Below, in pieces: positions 11,791 through 22,949 of a stretch of DNA of 64,000 nt. The notes beneath the pieces were generated by a model, which was given only the letters and a program-made list of their open reading frames with translations, was not told the origin of the DNA and ran no database searches. Source of the stretch: Guadua angustifolia (Eukaryota; Streptophyta; Magnoliopsida; Poales; Poaceae); the NCBI GenBank assembly GCA_036346375.1, contig CM070514.1, positions 11,746,463-11,810,462 on the forward strand, written 5' to 3'. Numbering within the stretch: the first letter of the stretch is position 1; every line of letters begins with the position of its first letter. The position numbers and the translations under genes are program-made.

Positions 11791-12323
11791 AAGTTTACAT
11801 ATAGAGATGGTCTGTGTCTGATATGTCCCCCTGTTGCAGACTGCCGGACGCTACCACCACTGCTTAGAAGCTTGGCATTATTAGGAAATGCATTATCCCG
11901 CTCACTAATATTTATTCTAAGCTAACTGCATAGAAAATTTGATATTAATATCAACTTTTTTGTAATTTTGTACACTTAAATCCCACTTATGATCTACCTT
12001 TGATGCACACTATTCAACCAAATATATAGAATGCACCTACCTCATTAGTCGTAATAGTGTATCTGGTGGCGAAATATGGGAGACAACTTGCCTGTTATCC
12101 CAAACATTTGGATGTTCATTTGCCTTTGTCCCCTTGTGGATCTCAATAGTATTCATCAATTCCATATAGACTAGTGTAGCCGAGGCATCCACTGCCGGGC
12201 ATATATAAAATCTCATAATTCAGTGATGCATCTTAGAAAGTTCCTACTGTGATATAAAAAAGAATACCATTTTTTAATAAGAAGAAAGCAGGTACATTAA
12301 AATAAAGTCTTTTCTTTTAGCCT
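11791..12323. other. flanking DNA, nothing recognised
   Basis: AT-rich sequence with no convincing ORF or repeat; it ends in the agcct target duplicated by the copia element. Confidence 0.4.
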
Positions 12324-12827
12324 TATTAAATATAGTGACTCATATTTAACCTTTTGGAAATTGAAAAGGTGTACTAAATGAATCCTAATAGGAGAGGAAT
12401 TCCTATATATGCTTTGGAGAAGAACTAGGGAGATTGTATAAACCTAGATGATGGTCATGGAGAACCTAAGCAATCAAGAAACTAGCCGTAAGCCAACTCA
12501 TCGAGAGCAAAAGGTTTATGAGAGAATTAGAGTCTAGGTTATTCTTTAGTATTATATTCTTGTATAGGATATGGATCCAAGGGTTCTAAAAGGCTCGAGA
12601 GGTTGTGAGAGAGCAACAATGCATTGTACTCTTTTGAGGTTGTGCTTAAAGAATTTGCGGTCAACTCGTCAAATCTTTCTCCCTTATTGTGGCTGTTTTA
12701 ATGTCATTATTTTGGTTATCTCTACGAGATTTATCTACTTCATTCTTAAGACCATGCACGCTTGTGCCTTATGTTCTTATCCGATTTGGGGGGCTGCTGT
12801 GAATAATAAGGGTATTAGAGTATAACA
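12324..12827 (+). repeat. copia 5' LTR
   Basis: It matches the 3' LTR at 13632-14666 over its full length apart from scattered substitutions and the MITE in the latter. The terminal TG has become TA. Confidence 0.85.
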
Positions 12828-12829
12828 AG

Positions 12830-12841
12830 TGGTATTAGAGC
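12830..12841 (+). other. primer-binding site
   Basis: The sequence tggtattagagc, one base different from the usual initiator Met tRNA complement, lies two bases after the 5' LTR. Confidence 0.75.
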
Positions 12842-12867
12842 AAAGGCCAGATTAATCAGATTTGTAA

Positions 12868-13625
12868 GATGGTCGGTAAAGTATCAGGTGGCACAAAATC
12901 AAGATTGATGTCGACGATGTAGAATCAAGTAGGGAAATTAAACGACAGAGGAAATTTCAACGTTTGACAATGTGTGGTGAATGATGTCCTTGTCCAGTAA
13001 GAGTTAATCGCTTCTCTTGAAGGGGACAAACCAGAAAAGACGTCCGCTGAAGACTGGAAGGTGATGAAGCGGAAGGTTGTCAGTACAATCTGTCTATTTC
13101 TCGGATGAGGTAAAGTACTCAGTGATCAAGGACAATTCATTAAAGAAATTATGGAAGGACTTAAAAGAATTGTATATGACAAAGTCGCTGACAAACCGAT
13201 GGATACTGAAGTGACAACTGTATAGGTTGCACATGGAGGAAGGTACATTATTCGTTGACCATCTCAATGTCTTTAACAAGCTTATCACATAGTTGATTAG
13301 TGTGGATGATAAAATTAAGAAGAACGATAAAGTCATCATACTAGCATCATCTCTACCATTATCATGTGAGCAATTGGTGATAAATATTCTTATCAAGAAA
13401 AACACTCCCAACTTCAACGAGACAGTTGCATATCTATTAGAGACAAAGTCTTTGAAAAAGTCATCCAAATCTTCATCCTCGAGTGATCTACATTGATTGC
13501 AATAGGTGTTGCAGGCAAAAGCAAGAGTTAGATTGTCCGAGTTCGAAACAAATGAAGGGTGCATGCTCAATGATGTTAGCAAAAGATGATTTGGACGTAC
13601 TTATCGTCAATCAAGGAGCTAAGAT
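12868..13625 (+). pseudogene. copia gag remnant
   Basis: In shifting frames, the interior encodes copia gag-like strings: DWKVMKRK, LWKDLKELYMTKSLTNR, then GTLFVDHLNVFNKLI, VIILASSLP and NFNETVAYLLETK, followed by a damaged zinc-knuckle region near 13490-13560. These match the gag polypeptide family of copia elements (UBN2 type). Several stops and frameshifts break it, and protease, integrase, RT and RNase H are all missing. Confidence 0.7.
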
Positions 13626-13631
13626 GGAGAT

Positions 13632-14666
13632 TGTTAAATATGATGACTCATATCTAGCATTTTAGGATTTCAAAAGGTGTACTATATGAATACTAATAGG
13701 AGAGTGATTCCTATTTACTTTGGAGGAGAACTAGGGAGGCTATATAAACCTAGGGGGTGGTCATAGAGAACCCAAGCAATCAAGAAATCACAATCCAACT
13801 CATTCAGAATAAAAGGTGCATGAGACGATTAGATGTTAGGTTATTCTTTACCACTAGATTCTTATGTAGGGCAAGAATTCAAGAGTCCTAAAATATTCGA
13901 GAGGTTGTGAGAGAATAACAATTTCTTGTATTCTTTTGAGGTTGTGCTTAAAGAATTTACGGTTGGCTTCACCAAATCTTTCTCTCTTGTTGCAACTAGG
14001 GGTGGCAACGGGGGCATTCCCCGCCGGGGAGTGCCTCCCCGTCCCCGTCCCCACGATGCAAAATTTTCTCCGTCCCTGTCTCGGGGGAGAAAATCCCTCC
14101 GTCCCCATCCCCGTTCGGGTATCGGGGTCCCATCGGGGACCCATCCCCGCGAAAATTTCACAAAAGAGAAGAGCTCTTATAGCATTTTAACTCTAAAATC
14201 ATATTAACAGACAAGGAAAAAAAGAATGCATGCATTCATTGAAGATTATGTTGTCCCGTTTATGAAAATGTAAATATGATGGGCTAGAGAATATGTTTGC
14301 AATCTAATAACTAAGTTAGACTAAACTAAATTTGGATCCCTAACCGGGTCCTCGCGGGGAAAAAAAATTCTCCATCTCCGTCCCCGCCATCCTCGACGGG
14401 GGAATAATTTTCCCTGTTTCCATCCCCGCGGGGGACGATTTCTTCCCATACTCGTCCCCTAATAGAGGAATTCCCCGCCGGGGATCGGGGAACGGGTTCC
14501 CATTGCCACCCCTAGTTGCAACTGTTTCAACATCGTTTTTTTTTGTTCTCTCTATGAGATTTATCTGTTTTGTTCTTGAGACAGTGCATGCTCATACCTT
14601 ATCTCACAAAACTCTAATCCGATTCGAGGGGCTGCTATGTATAATAAGAGGTATCAGAATATAACA
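13632..14666 (+). repeat. copia 3' LTR with inserted hAT MITE
   Basis: The LTR runs tgttaaat ... ataaca and is interrupted by the MITE at 13997-14514 plus its duplicated target gttgcaac. Confidence 0.85.
13997..14514. mobile_element. hAT-type MITE, TSD gttgcaac
   Basis: The termini taggggtggcaa and ttgccaccccta form a perfect 12 bp inverted repeat. The 8 bp duplication gttgcaac is at 13989-13996 and 14515-14522. The ends are rich in cccc/gggg words, so the two halves can pair; the centre is AT-rich. It has no coding capacity. A close relative lies at 15373-15901. Confidence 0.93.
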
Positions 14667-14689
14667 AGCCTTTAGAGCAAAATCTTAAT

Positions 14690-14974
14690 ATGCTCCCTCT
14701 ATTTTTTTTACAAGGCGTATTTTGATTTTGCACAAAGATCAAGGTTACGTTGAAATTGAGAATGATACGAGAGAAAATAACTTAGATACTTCCACTTAGT
14801 TATCTTGAAAGATAAAAGATATACTTTATATGGGTGGTAATGAATAAATGCATATGGATTAGAGAAAATAAATAGGGGTATAGAAGGAAAGGTCTCATTA
14901 AATTTACATGCAAGCATTACATTTGTAAATAAGACCATTAAAAAAATAGGCCTTATAAAAAAAACGGAGCGTGT
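14690..14974. mobile_element. Stowaway-like MITE
   Basis: The left end (ctccctctattttttt, then caaggc) and the right end (gccttataaaaaaaacggag) are imperfect inverted repeats of the ctccctccgt class typical of grass Stowaway (Tc1/mariner) elements. The exact TA target and ends are uncertain by a few bases. Confidence 0.6.
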
Positions 14975-15372
14975 AATTGGTAAGATGATGCAATTAACTT
15001 TATTCCACGATAAATTAGCCATTACAAACAAAAATAGTGTGAAAACAATCCAACTAGTGAGATCGAGAACATGCATGATGGGCAGATTACCTATCATATC
15101 ATCTACTGCACTTGTAAACACATCTACTGGTGGATACCACAATTTGGCCACTCTATTAATTAATATTATTCACATGATTTTTTGAGCAAACATGTGGAAA
15201 TCAATACTCTTGTTCTAGTAATACCAATATCAATGAAGTGGTTGGAAACAAATGGAAAATATTTTAATTGTTTCCTATGAGAAAAGGTTTCTAAGAGCAT
15301 AGTGCCATTATTGCTGATTAATAGCAATACATTTTAGAAAAGCAATAGTAGTATAGTTAAGTAGCAAGCAAG
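14975..15372. other. gene-upstream DNA, nothing recognised
   Basis: AT-rich flank between two MITEs, with no domain-bearing ORF on either strand. Confidence 0.4.
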
Positions 15373-15901
15373 TAGGGGTGGCAACGGGGGCATTCCCCGC
15401 CGGGGAGTGTCTCCCCGTCCCTGTCCCCACGATGCAAAATTTTCTCCGTCCCCGTCCCCGTTCCCCGTCTCGGGGGAGAAAATCCCTCCGTCCCCATCCC
15501 CGTTCGGGTATCGGGGTCCCGTCGGGGACCCATCTTCGCGAAAATTTCACAAAAGAGAAGAGCTCTTATAGTATTTTAACTCTAAAATCATATTAACAGA
15601 CAAGGAAAAAAGAATGCATGCATTCATTGAAGATTATGTTGTCCCGTTTATGAAAATGTAAATATGATGGGCTAGAGAATATGTTTGCAATCTAATAACT
15701 AAGTTGAACTAAACTAAATTTGGATCCCTAACCGGGTCCTCGCGGGGAAAAAAATTCTCCATCTCCGTCCCCGCCATCCCCGACGGGGGAATAATTTTCC
15801 CTGTTTCCATCCCTGCAGGGGACGATTTCTTCCCATACCCGTCCCCTAATAGAGAAATTCTCCGTCGGGGATCGGGGAACGGGTCCCCATTGCCACCCCT
15901 A
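15373..15901. mobile_element. hAT-type MITE, TSD caagcaag, in the gene's upstream region
   Basis: The same family as 13997-14514, with the same 12 bp terminal repeats and nearly the same sequence except for a small GC-rich expansion near 15455-15470. The 8 bp duplication caagcaag is intact at 15365-15372 and 15902-15909. It ends 115 bp before the TATA box of the fatty acyl-CoA reductase gene, so it lies in or next to the proximal promoter. Confidence 0.93.
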
Positions 15902-16016
15902 CAAGCAAGCGTTCACCACTTGAAGTGACATGCCATTGGTTGTCCTGCAGCGTATGCGTATCCTTCACTGCTGCCTTGTTCCATTTGCCCTCTGGAACCC
16001 ATCCTTCTTTCTTCCC

Positions 16017-16024
16017 TATAAATA
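16017..16024 (+). promoter_or_regulatory. candidate TATA box of the reductase gene
   Basis: The octamer tataaata lies 120 bp upstream of the start codon at 16144, within 'ccctataaatacatgg'. Transcription would be expected to start about 30 bases downstream, giving a 5' leader of roughly 95 bases. This is inferred from sequence and spacing alone. Confidence 0.65.
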
Positions 16025-16143
16025 CATGGCCAATTCCTCTGAGGATCACCGTGACACTACTACTTCACTACCGAACACCCAACTAGTAGTTTTGAACCAC
16101 AAGACATAAATCTCACGCACTCTTGAGGCACACAAATTCGACG

Positions 16144-19100
16144 ATGATCGGCGAAATGGATGTTGATAGGGTTATAGGATACTTCCGGGGCAAGAGCATT
16201 CTGATCACTGGTTCAACTGGGTTCCTAGGAAAAGGTATGTGTAAATCTTTTCAGGGTGCGCACAATGGCTGATCAGCTCAGTGGGTTATTTGTTGGTATA
16301 TGATCTCTGTGTAGTGCTTGTGGAGAAGATACTGAGGGTTCAGCCTGCTGTCAAGAAGCTCTTTCTCCTTGTTCGAGCCACCGATGTCAAATCTGCAAAG
16401 CATCGGATTCAGACTGAGGTAAAATATCTCTAGCCTTCTTTCACCACACTTGTAGTTCGGTCCAGTCTGAACTTTCTTACCTGATGCAAATGTGTCCTTG
16501 ACAATATATTCTTTCTTGTTTTTTGAACTTCACCCACCTGCAAGAATAGAGGAACAAGTACAAATCTCATGCAGAATGCGAATTTGCTGTCGTCTATCCA
16601 TCTCTCTCTCTCTGCGCTCGCGCGCACTGTGCATATATGATTGTCATATTTCATATTGCAGGCAACTCATGTACCACGCTTGCAATCTGTCTTGCTCACA
16701 TAAGATTGATGGAAATTCACAAGGGACATCTAAAAGTTACTGAGCATTTGGTTTAATTTACATAAAAATTAAATTCTTCACGTTAGAAAAAAAGAAGACT
16801 GTTAAACGATTTTTCTAATATTTGTTCAGTATCACAGATCATTTGTTCGGTAGCTAGATCTATCAATTCGTTTACTCTTATCACGCATTCACCAAAATTT
16901 TCCTCTATATACATAGCAGGATTTTTCTAAAAAGAAAATAATACATAATAGGATTCTCCCTTACTGTTACTTCAATATATTTCTTTGTCTCTAATTCAAC
17001 ATAAATGTGCTCAGTTCTCCACCAGAGTATTGATCATGAATCGCACGATGACAAGAAGCTTACGACTCATGAGATGTTTCTGTTGAGCAATTCTGAAGTG
17101 GAAGCTGCAGGGATCCTTTGAATAGATAAAGACATTGACAAGCAGGGTTTACTTTACAGAATTAAATTTAAAGTTAAATTTTTTGAACTAGGTAATCAAA
17201 TAGCGGCCAAAATAAATAAAAAATCGACCGGTTTTACCGCTTTCGACCAATTTTTACCAATTTTCCATCGATTTTTTCCCGATTTTTGACCGATTTACAT
17301 AAAAAAATCGGCACACTCATTGGAAATTGGAAAAAGTTGTAAAAAATGCTGGATATTCAAGTAAAAGTAATGTAAGAACTCAAAACAATGACCTGTTATA
17401 CTAAAGCTTCATTTTGTGATGAACAATCAAGGATATTCGATGAACGATTAGCACTACTAGGAAAACAACTAGCAATGACACGAGATGTAGTCATTAAAAG
17501 TCACTAACAACCACAAAATTATGGTTGTTAGCCACAAAATTATGGTTGTTAGCCGTTGTTAAAGGATCCACAGTTAATAGTATTAACAACCGCGTACAAC
17601 TTTTTTTAACAACAGGACAGTGTGCTTCATTAGTTATAAAGAAACAACGACCACTTTTCTAGTATTATTAATAATCACTTTTTGGTCACTGCTCTACCCT
17701 CTACATGATATTGTTGAGTATTAACGACCACTTTATAGTATTAATAACAATGATCTTTCATCACATCTGGTACCACATTTATATTAAAAAAATAGCTCAG
17801 CTCTTTTATCCCCATTCATTTCTAAGAAACAAAGACATAATTCTGATTCCGTAAAAACATCCCAGATTAATACTATGAATGTAAAATTATATCATTGCAT
17901 CTGAAATGTACAATTAGAATATATATGCATCCATATACATGAAAGTTTTCCTTTTTTTATTATCTATATTCGGATTTGCTCCAAAAGGTCTCCCAAATTC
18001 GGTTTTTCAAAAAAAATTCATGGTAGATGTCAAAAAGCTATTAAGACTAATTTTAGGGGGATTTTGGATATTTTTTTCTAAATTTTCTGAATTTGAATTT
18101 GAATTGGACCGGTTTACCTACCATTTCCAAAATCTGAAGCTGGACTAATACGGTCAAAAATCGTGATTTTCGATTGATTTTCGTCGATTTTTCAAACCCC
18201 GGCGACAAGTAGGAAGCAGCCCACTCACCGAAAATACTTATAGGAAATGAATATTAGTAGAGCACAAATAAGGGAGTAAGTGATGTTAGGTAGAATCTGT
18301 ACACGGTAGCACTCTTCCAAATTGTAGCTGAGGTGCATCCAATGCTATAGACAAGTAAACTGAAAAAGTGAATGGAAACATGCAGTGTGCCAACTCTGCA
18401 GGTTTTCTGAATTCAGCAAGTCGCCTATTAGATTAGCAGCATCCATTCTGAGAAATACTTCATCCTAAGCAAATAATTTACAGATTCATATCTCCTAGTA
18501 CAGTAATAGTAACATGTATTAAAGTGATGTTTAACAGTTCAACAAGTAAAATATACATGGAACAGTTTATTCTGATAAATACTTCCTGCTAAGAAAATAA
18601 TTTACACATCCATATCTCATAGCAAAGTAATAGTGTATTAAAGTGATGTATAAACAGTTCAACAAGTAAACAATACATTGAACAGTTTATATCGCTCTAA
18701 TAGGATCCGTGTTAAGGTAATCTCTCTGCAAACACTGTTTCGGTATCTTCAGGTGACAGGGAGGGAGATCTTTCAAGTTTTGAAAGAAAAGCATGGTAGG
18801 GGATTTGAAAATTTCATCGAAGAAAAGGTCTGTCCTTTGGCAGGAGACATCATATATGAGAACTTGGGACAAGACATTGCCAGGCTGAGAGAATTGTCGG
18901 AGGACATAGACATCATCGTCAATGTTGCTGCGACGACAAATTTCTATGAAAGGTTTGAGCCTTTGAGGAGTTTTCTGATCAAAGATTTATTGAGATAACA
19001 TACATGCTATTGAAATAATCGGTCAAAATGTAATACAGGTATGATGTGGCTTTCGACGCAAATGTCTTGGGAGCCAAGCACATTTGTGCATTTGCAAAGA

Positions 19101-20859
19101 AGTGTACTAAACTCAAGATGCTGCTTCATGTTTCAACTGGTGCGAAGCAATACGACTATGCTCCATGCATTGTAGTGCCGTACCATTCTGAATTCTAATA
19201 GATGATTACATGACTTGAACAGCCTATGTAGCTGGTGAACAAGAGGGACTAATACTAGAGAAACCATTCCAGATGGGTGAAACACTAAGGGAAGGCACGT
19301 ACTTGGACATCGACTCCGAGCTAAATCTGATCAAAGAGACGAGCAGAGAACTGAGGGCTAACTGTTCTTCAGAAAAGGCGGAGAAGAGAACCATGAAGGA
19401 GCTTGGCCTTACGAGGTCAGACAACTCATCAGAGGGGGGGGGGGGGGGAAGGTTCTGCCACTAGTAACACTACAAACCTGACACATTTGTTACAAATTTT
19501 TTATGTGCATGCACAAATGAATAAAGGTGTAGGCAGTTTGGGTGGCCAAACACCTATGTTTTCACCAAGGCAATGGGGGAGATGCTGCTGGGGCACATGC
19601 GAGGAGACCTTCCGGTCGTCATAGTCCGGCCGAGCATCATAACCAGCATCCTGAAGGAACCATTGCCTGGATGGATGGAAGGAATCAGGTGAGCAAACTC
19701 AACATCCATTTCTTGTTTCTTTAGGACATTGTACAACATACAGAACCCCTGATCACTGAACAATTTCGTCTTTCGCAGGACAATCGACTCGGTGATCATC
19801 GGTTACGCCAAGCAGGCCTTGTCCTTCTTCTTAATAGACCTCGATTTAATACTGGACGTGGTGAGTTAAGAAATTCACTAGCAATTTAAGAGAGGGAGAG
19901 AGAGAGAGAGAGAGAGAGAGACTTCATCAACCTAAACAACCGTGGCAATGTGGCATGGTGTGCATTCGACAGATTCCCGGGGACATGGTGGTGAACGCTA
20001 TGATGGTGGCCATGGCAGCGCACTCGGAGGAGAGAGCGCAGACCATTTACCACGTGACTTCGTCGCTGAGCAACCCAGCGCCCTTCGTGATCGTCACGGA
20101 GTCGTTCCACCGATACTTCTTCCACAACCCACCGCGCAGGGGGAAGAACGGAGAGCCCGTCCGGCTGAGCAAGATGCGCTTCTTCAGCACCGTCGCCCGG
20201 TTACGCTGGTACATGGCCATCAAGTACAAGCTTCCCCTCGAGGTTAGTTTGTGCTCAATCTTCAATTGTAGCGAACCATTTCAACATGGAAATACTACCT
20301 CCGTTCTTTGTTAGCTGAGGTTCTACATGTAATTTTATAAAAAGTAATAGTCAAAGTCAAGTTTCGAAAACCATAAAAAATAAAATAAACATAGCTTAAA
20401 AAAGAACAGAACGGTAATTAATATTGATATTGAAAAATGAGATTAATCTAGATCTGTGCTTCTCCGGCGATTGGATAGATCCTTCGCCTGGTGAACATTG
20501 CGCTCTGCGGTGTCTTCTCACGGCGCTGCGATGCGCTCAGCAGAAAGTACAGATACGTTATGCAGCTGGTCGAGCTCTACGCTCCATACGCCTTATTCAA
20601 AGGGTGGTAAGCAACTTATCGAGCGCATCAAAATGTAAAATATTTTTGCATTTTGAATGGCGTTAACGTTCTTTTGACTTGGTTTCTTCGATCTTGAAGC
20701 TTCGACGACATGAACACGGAGAGGCTAAGGATGGCGATGAACAAGGAGCACAATGACGATGGAGAACATTGCTTTGATTTCAACCCCAGGTCGATCGACT
20801 GGGATGATTATTTCTACAGGGTTCACATCCCTGGTGTGCTCAAGTATCTGTGTGATTGA
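16144..20859 (+). CDS. FAR: fatty acyl-CoA reductase (alcohol-forming), 10 exons
   Basis: Exons: 16144-16234, 16315-16418, 18753-18952, 19039-19139, 19223-19415, 19533-19688, 19779-19860, 19973-20242, 20479-20606, 20700-20859. All introns are GT-AG and the joined exons read 494 codons without a stop, the usual length for plant FAR. The N-terminal Rossmann domain has the cofactor loop TGSTGFLGK (residues 22-30) and the catalytic YVFTK (Tyr238, Lys242); other family strings are VCPLAGDII, NVAATTNF and VRPSII. Exons 9-10 encode the C-terminal 'Sterile' domain (LYAPYALFKGCFDDMN). The family reduces fatty acyl-CoA with NADPH to primary alcohols for wax, suberin or pollen wall. There is no long transit peptide, so it resembles ER-type CER4 proteins more than plastid MS2/DPW (inference). 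The loop has Gly29 where many plant FARs have Ala. The symbol is only the family name. Confidence 0.92.
17143..18201. mobile_element. hAT-like element in FAR intron 2
   Basis: The ends cagggttt and aaaccccg are inverted repeats with one mismatch, and the flanks ttgacaag (17135-17142) and gcgacaag (18202-18209) match at six of eight bases, as expected of an old 8 bp TSD. Subterminal strings of the form 'gaccgatttt' or 'cgatttttc' occur at both ends in opposite orientation. No transposase ORF is seen. It contributes about 1.06 kb of the 2.33 kb intron. Confidence 0.6.
17452..17666. mobile_element. CACTA-like MITE nested in the hAT element
   Basis: It starts cactactaggaaaac and ends near cttttctagtatt, a degraded inverted match. 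It includes a 21-23 bp unit around 'aaaattatggttgttag' in two tandem copies. The right end and TSD are not certain. Confidence 0.4.
19434..19448 (+). repeat. G15 run in FAR intron 5
   Basis: Fifteen consecutive G bases start 18 bases after the exon 5 donor site (19416). Confidence 0.85.
19886..19921. repeat. GA microsatellite in FAR intron 7
   Basis: An almost pure (ga) repeat lies about 50 bases before the exon 8 acceptor at 19971-19972. Confidence 0.85.
20293..20416. mobile_element. Stowaway-like MITE in FAR intron 8
   Basis: The left end ctacctccgttctttgtt and right end aagaacagaacggta are inverted repeats of the ctccctccgttc class typical of grass Stowaway elements. At about 124 bp it is short and non-coding, and lies wholly within the intron. 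Confidence 0.6.
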
Positions 20860-21222
20860 GTCAAATTAATCAGAACGAGAAAATGCATATATACACTTTT
20901 AATTGTTACTGGTGTTAGTTATTATTATGAGAAATTTTATGGTAGATTGTACTGATAGTATATAATGAGTAGTAGAAATTAGATCTAATCGTTGACTTAT
21001 TAAGGGTATTTCTACCACTGTATTATCAGAGAAAGTATAAATAAATTCTAGCTAATCTAATATATTGGATCAAAAAGAATAAACGATTCATATTGAATGC
21101 ATCATATACGTGTGGTGTTGCCGGTAATCCACAGGTTAGTGGTTGGGCTGTTGTTTCTATGAAATGTTGTGTAAGTTTGTGAATCCGTGATTATTGTCGA
21201 GACAAAAGAAGAGTTTTATTAA
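20860..21222 (+). other. FAR 3' flank
   Basis: AT-rich sequence after the TGA stop (20857-20859). An 'aagtataaataaatt' string near 21030 could serve as a polyadenylation region, but no clear AATAAA signal is seen. No other gene is visible. Confidence 0.4.
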
Positions 21223-21379
21223 GGAGAGTTTAAGGATTTGCCACCTCAAATAACCTCACTTGAGCATTTATCACTCTATGTCTTATTGACACGCAGTTTT
21301 AGGACCCACATATCAATGAAACATTGAATGGTAAATCCTTAAATACACCTCTCTAAAGTGACAAATCCTCAGTAACTCC
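21223..21379. mobile_element. Mutator-like MITE, TSD ttttattaa
   Basis: This 157 bp insert has inverted ends ggagagtttaaggatttg and caaatcctcagtaactcc (imperfect) and an exact 9 bp duplication ttttattaa at 21214-21222 and 21380-21388. A 9 bp TSD fits the Mutator-like superfamily. Confidence 0.8.
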
Positions 21380-21388
21380 TTTTATTAA

Positions 21389-21996
21389 TGCTTGGCATCT
21401 TACTAGTAGTTGGGCTGGATATTACGAGCAGTAACTGTTTGAGATCCATATTGATCCCTTCCTACACGGATAGGTCGTCTTGACGAACTCCTTCCCCTGC
21501 TAATAGATTTTCATTTCAAACCACGTTGTTCTTTCGCTTCTACTATCTACTGGCTAGACCTCAGCTTAGAGCAAAGGGAACTCTGCTTCTAACCATCAAT
21601 AAGATACCTAGAAGATCCAGCAAAAGGGGGTGCCAATGTTGTCCCAAGACCAGATCACGGTAGGTAGCTGCTTTAAAGAGGCAATTGTAAGGTTGATTGG
21701 GCCCATGTGCTGGCTATTTTTGAGAAATAAGTGTTGTCACTTAATCCAAACAACAAATTACAAGAGAAAAGCAGAAACAATTTGGGAAGACTTACTAATG
21801 CTTTGTTGACATGTTTATAACACAAGATTTTTTACCATCCTTGCGAGGTGTGGCACCTCCTGACCCAATATGGCCAAATAGCGAATAGCCTACCAATTGA
21901 ATCTCCAAGACAAAGACTCCAACCGAACTGACGAACCCTAAGGCTAACTTAGTAACTCTCCCATGTCCCGGCTAGTCCTAGACCCTAGTTCGCATG
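21389..21996. other. unassigned intergenic DNA
   Basis: I recognise no gene or repeat here on either strand. Confidence 0.4.
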
Positions 21997-22686
21997 TGTA
22001 ACACCCTAACCCAAATTCGCTCAATGTCTAGCCCACCCATGAAGCAGATTCGTGCATGCATAGCTTCCCACTTATACTTTCGTCCTCGTTTCATGTAGAA
22101 GGGTTAACTCGAAGATACTATGTTTAGACCTAACAAGTATTATATACTACTACAACTCACTTTAGGCAAGCAAGGTGGGACTAATCCCACCACTGCTCCA
22201 CACGAGCCTTCACATTAATGAGCTGGGTTATCACACTTGCTACCCTTAAGTGCTGACGCCCTCAGCAGCACACCGAATACAAGGCAAATACCTAGAAACA
22301 TACTTCGGTACATGTCCGTGCGTCTAGTGTCAGCGCATATGCCATGCTGTGTGGCCACTTCGGGCCCACACGTACCATGCAACATATGCCCGCATCCCTG
22401 TCCTATACGTGTTTTTGCAGCGAAGGTTGATACTCTGATGTCATATGTAACAAATTGGCTCAAATTCGCTCAATGTTCAGCCCACCCATGGAGCGGACTA
22501 GTGCATACATAGCATCCCGCTTACATTTTCTTCTTCGCTTCGTGTAAAAGGGTTAACTCGGAGGTGTTATGTTTGAACCCAATAGGTATTATTACTAATA
22601 CAACTCACGTTAGGCAAATAATACGGGACTAATCTCACCACTACTCCAAATGGGCCTTCATATTAACAGGCTAGGCTGCTAACTCA
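21997..22686 (-). mobile_element. TRIM-like miniature LTR element
   Basis: Two diverged direct repeats of about 240 bp (21997-22235 and 22444-22686) each start tgtaaca and share 'attcgctcaatgt', 'gggttaactcg' and 'aactcac.ttaggcaa'. They are separated by about 205 bp. On the minus strand, the sequence beside the inner edge of the right repeat (tgacatcagagtatc) resembles a Met-tRNA primer-binding site, and a purine-rich aagggtagcaag precedes the left repeat. That layout fits a terminal-repeat retrotransposon in miniature. No TSD is evident, which lowers confidence. Confidence 0.5.
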
Positions 22687-22763
22687 CCCCTACGTGAAGC
22701 TCCCAAACCTCTTTGGAGCTCCAACAATAGGGCCACAAACGTGGCCTCCACAACTGAACTAGA

Positions 22764-22949
22764 CTATCCAGGAGTGACCACCTTAGATGGCTCCAAGGGT
22801 GATGATGCATTGAGCAAACTGCTTTCCTCTGCAACACTCAATGACCTCTTGTGGTGGCTCCACTTGGCATGTCCATAGCCAAGTCCACAACTTCCACGAC
22901 GACCATGTCCTCCACAAGCATGGCAACCACGACCTCTACCCCTTGGCAT
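22764..22949 (-). pseudogene. possible gypsy gag N-terminus remnant
   Basis: A 61-codon open frame begins with an arginine/glycine-rich segment (MPRGRGRG) and starts about 320 bases downstream of the primer-binding site at 23271-23282 on the minus strand. That is the position expected for gypsy gag. Nothing beyond this N-terminal piece is recognisable and the rest of the element is missing. Confidence 0.35.

Larger units (their letters stand above)
12324..14666 (+). mobile_element. short Ty1/copia element, TSD agcct
   Basis: Two LTRs (12324-12827 and 13632-14666) flank an 804 bp interior. The 3' LTR starts tgttaaat; the 5' LTR start has mutated to tattaaat; both end ataaca. The flanks carry the 5 bp duplication agcct (12319-12323 and 14667-14671). 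Without the hAT MITE and its TSD, the 3' LTR is about 509 bp against 504 bp for the 5' LTR. A purine-rich tract (aagatggagat) precedes the 3' LTR. The interior keeps only gag remnants and lacks pol, so the element could move only with enzymes supplied by another copy. Confidence 0.88.

Noticed and set aside
19886..20314. Overlapping open frames on both strands
   Set aside because: Shadows of FAR exon 8 (19973-20242), which is explained by the reading frame of the reductase.
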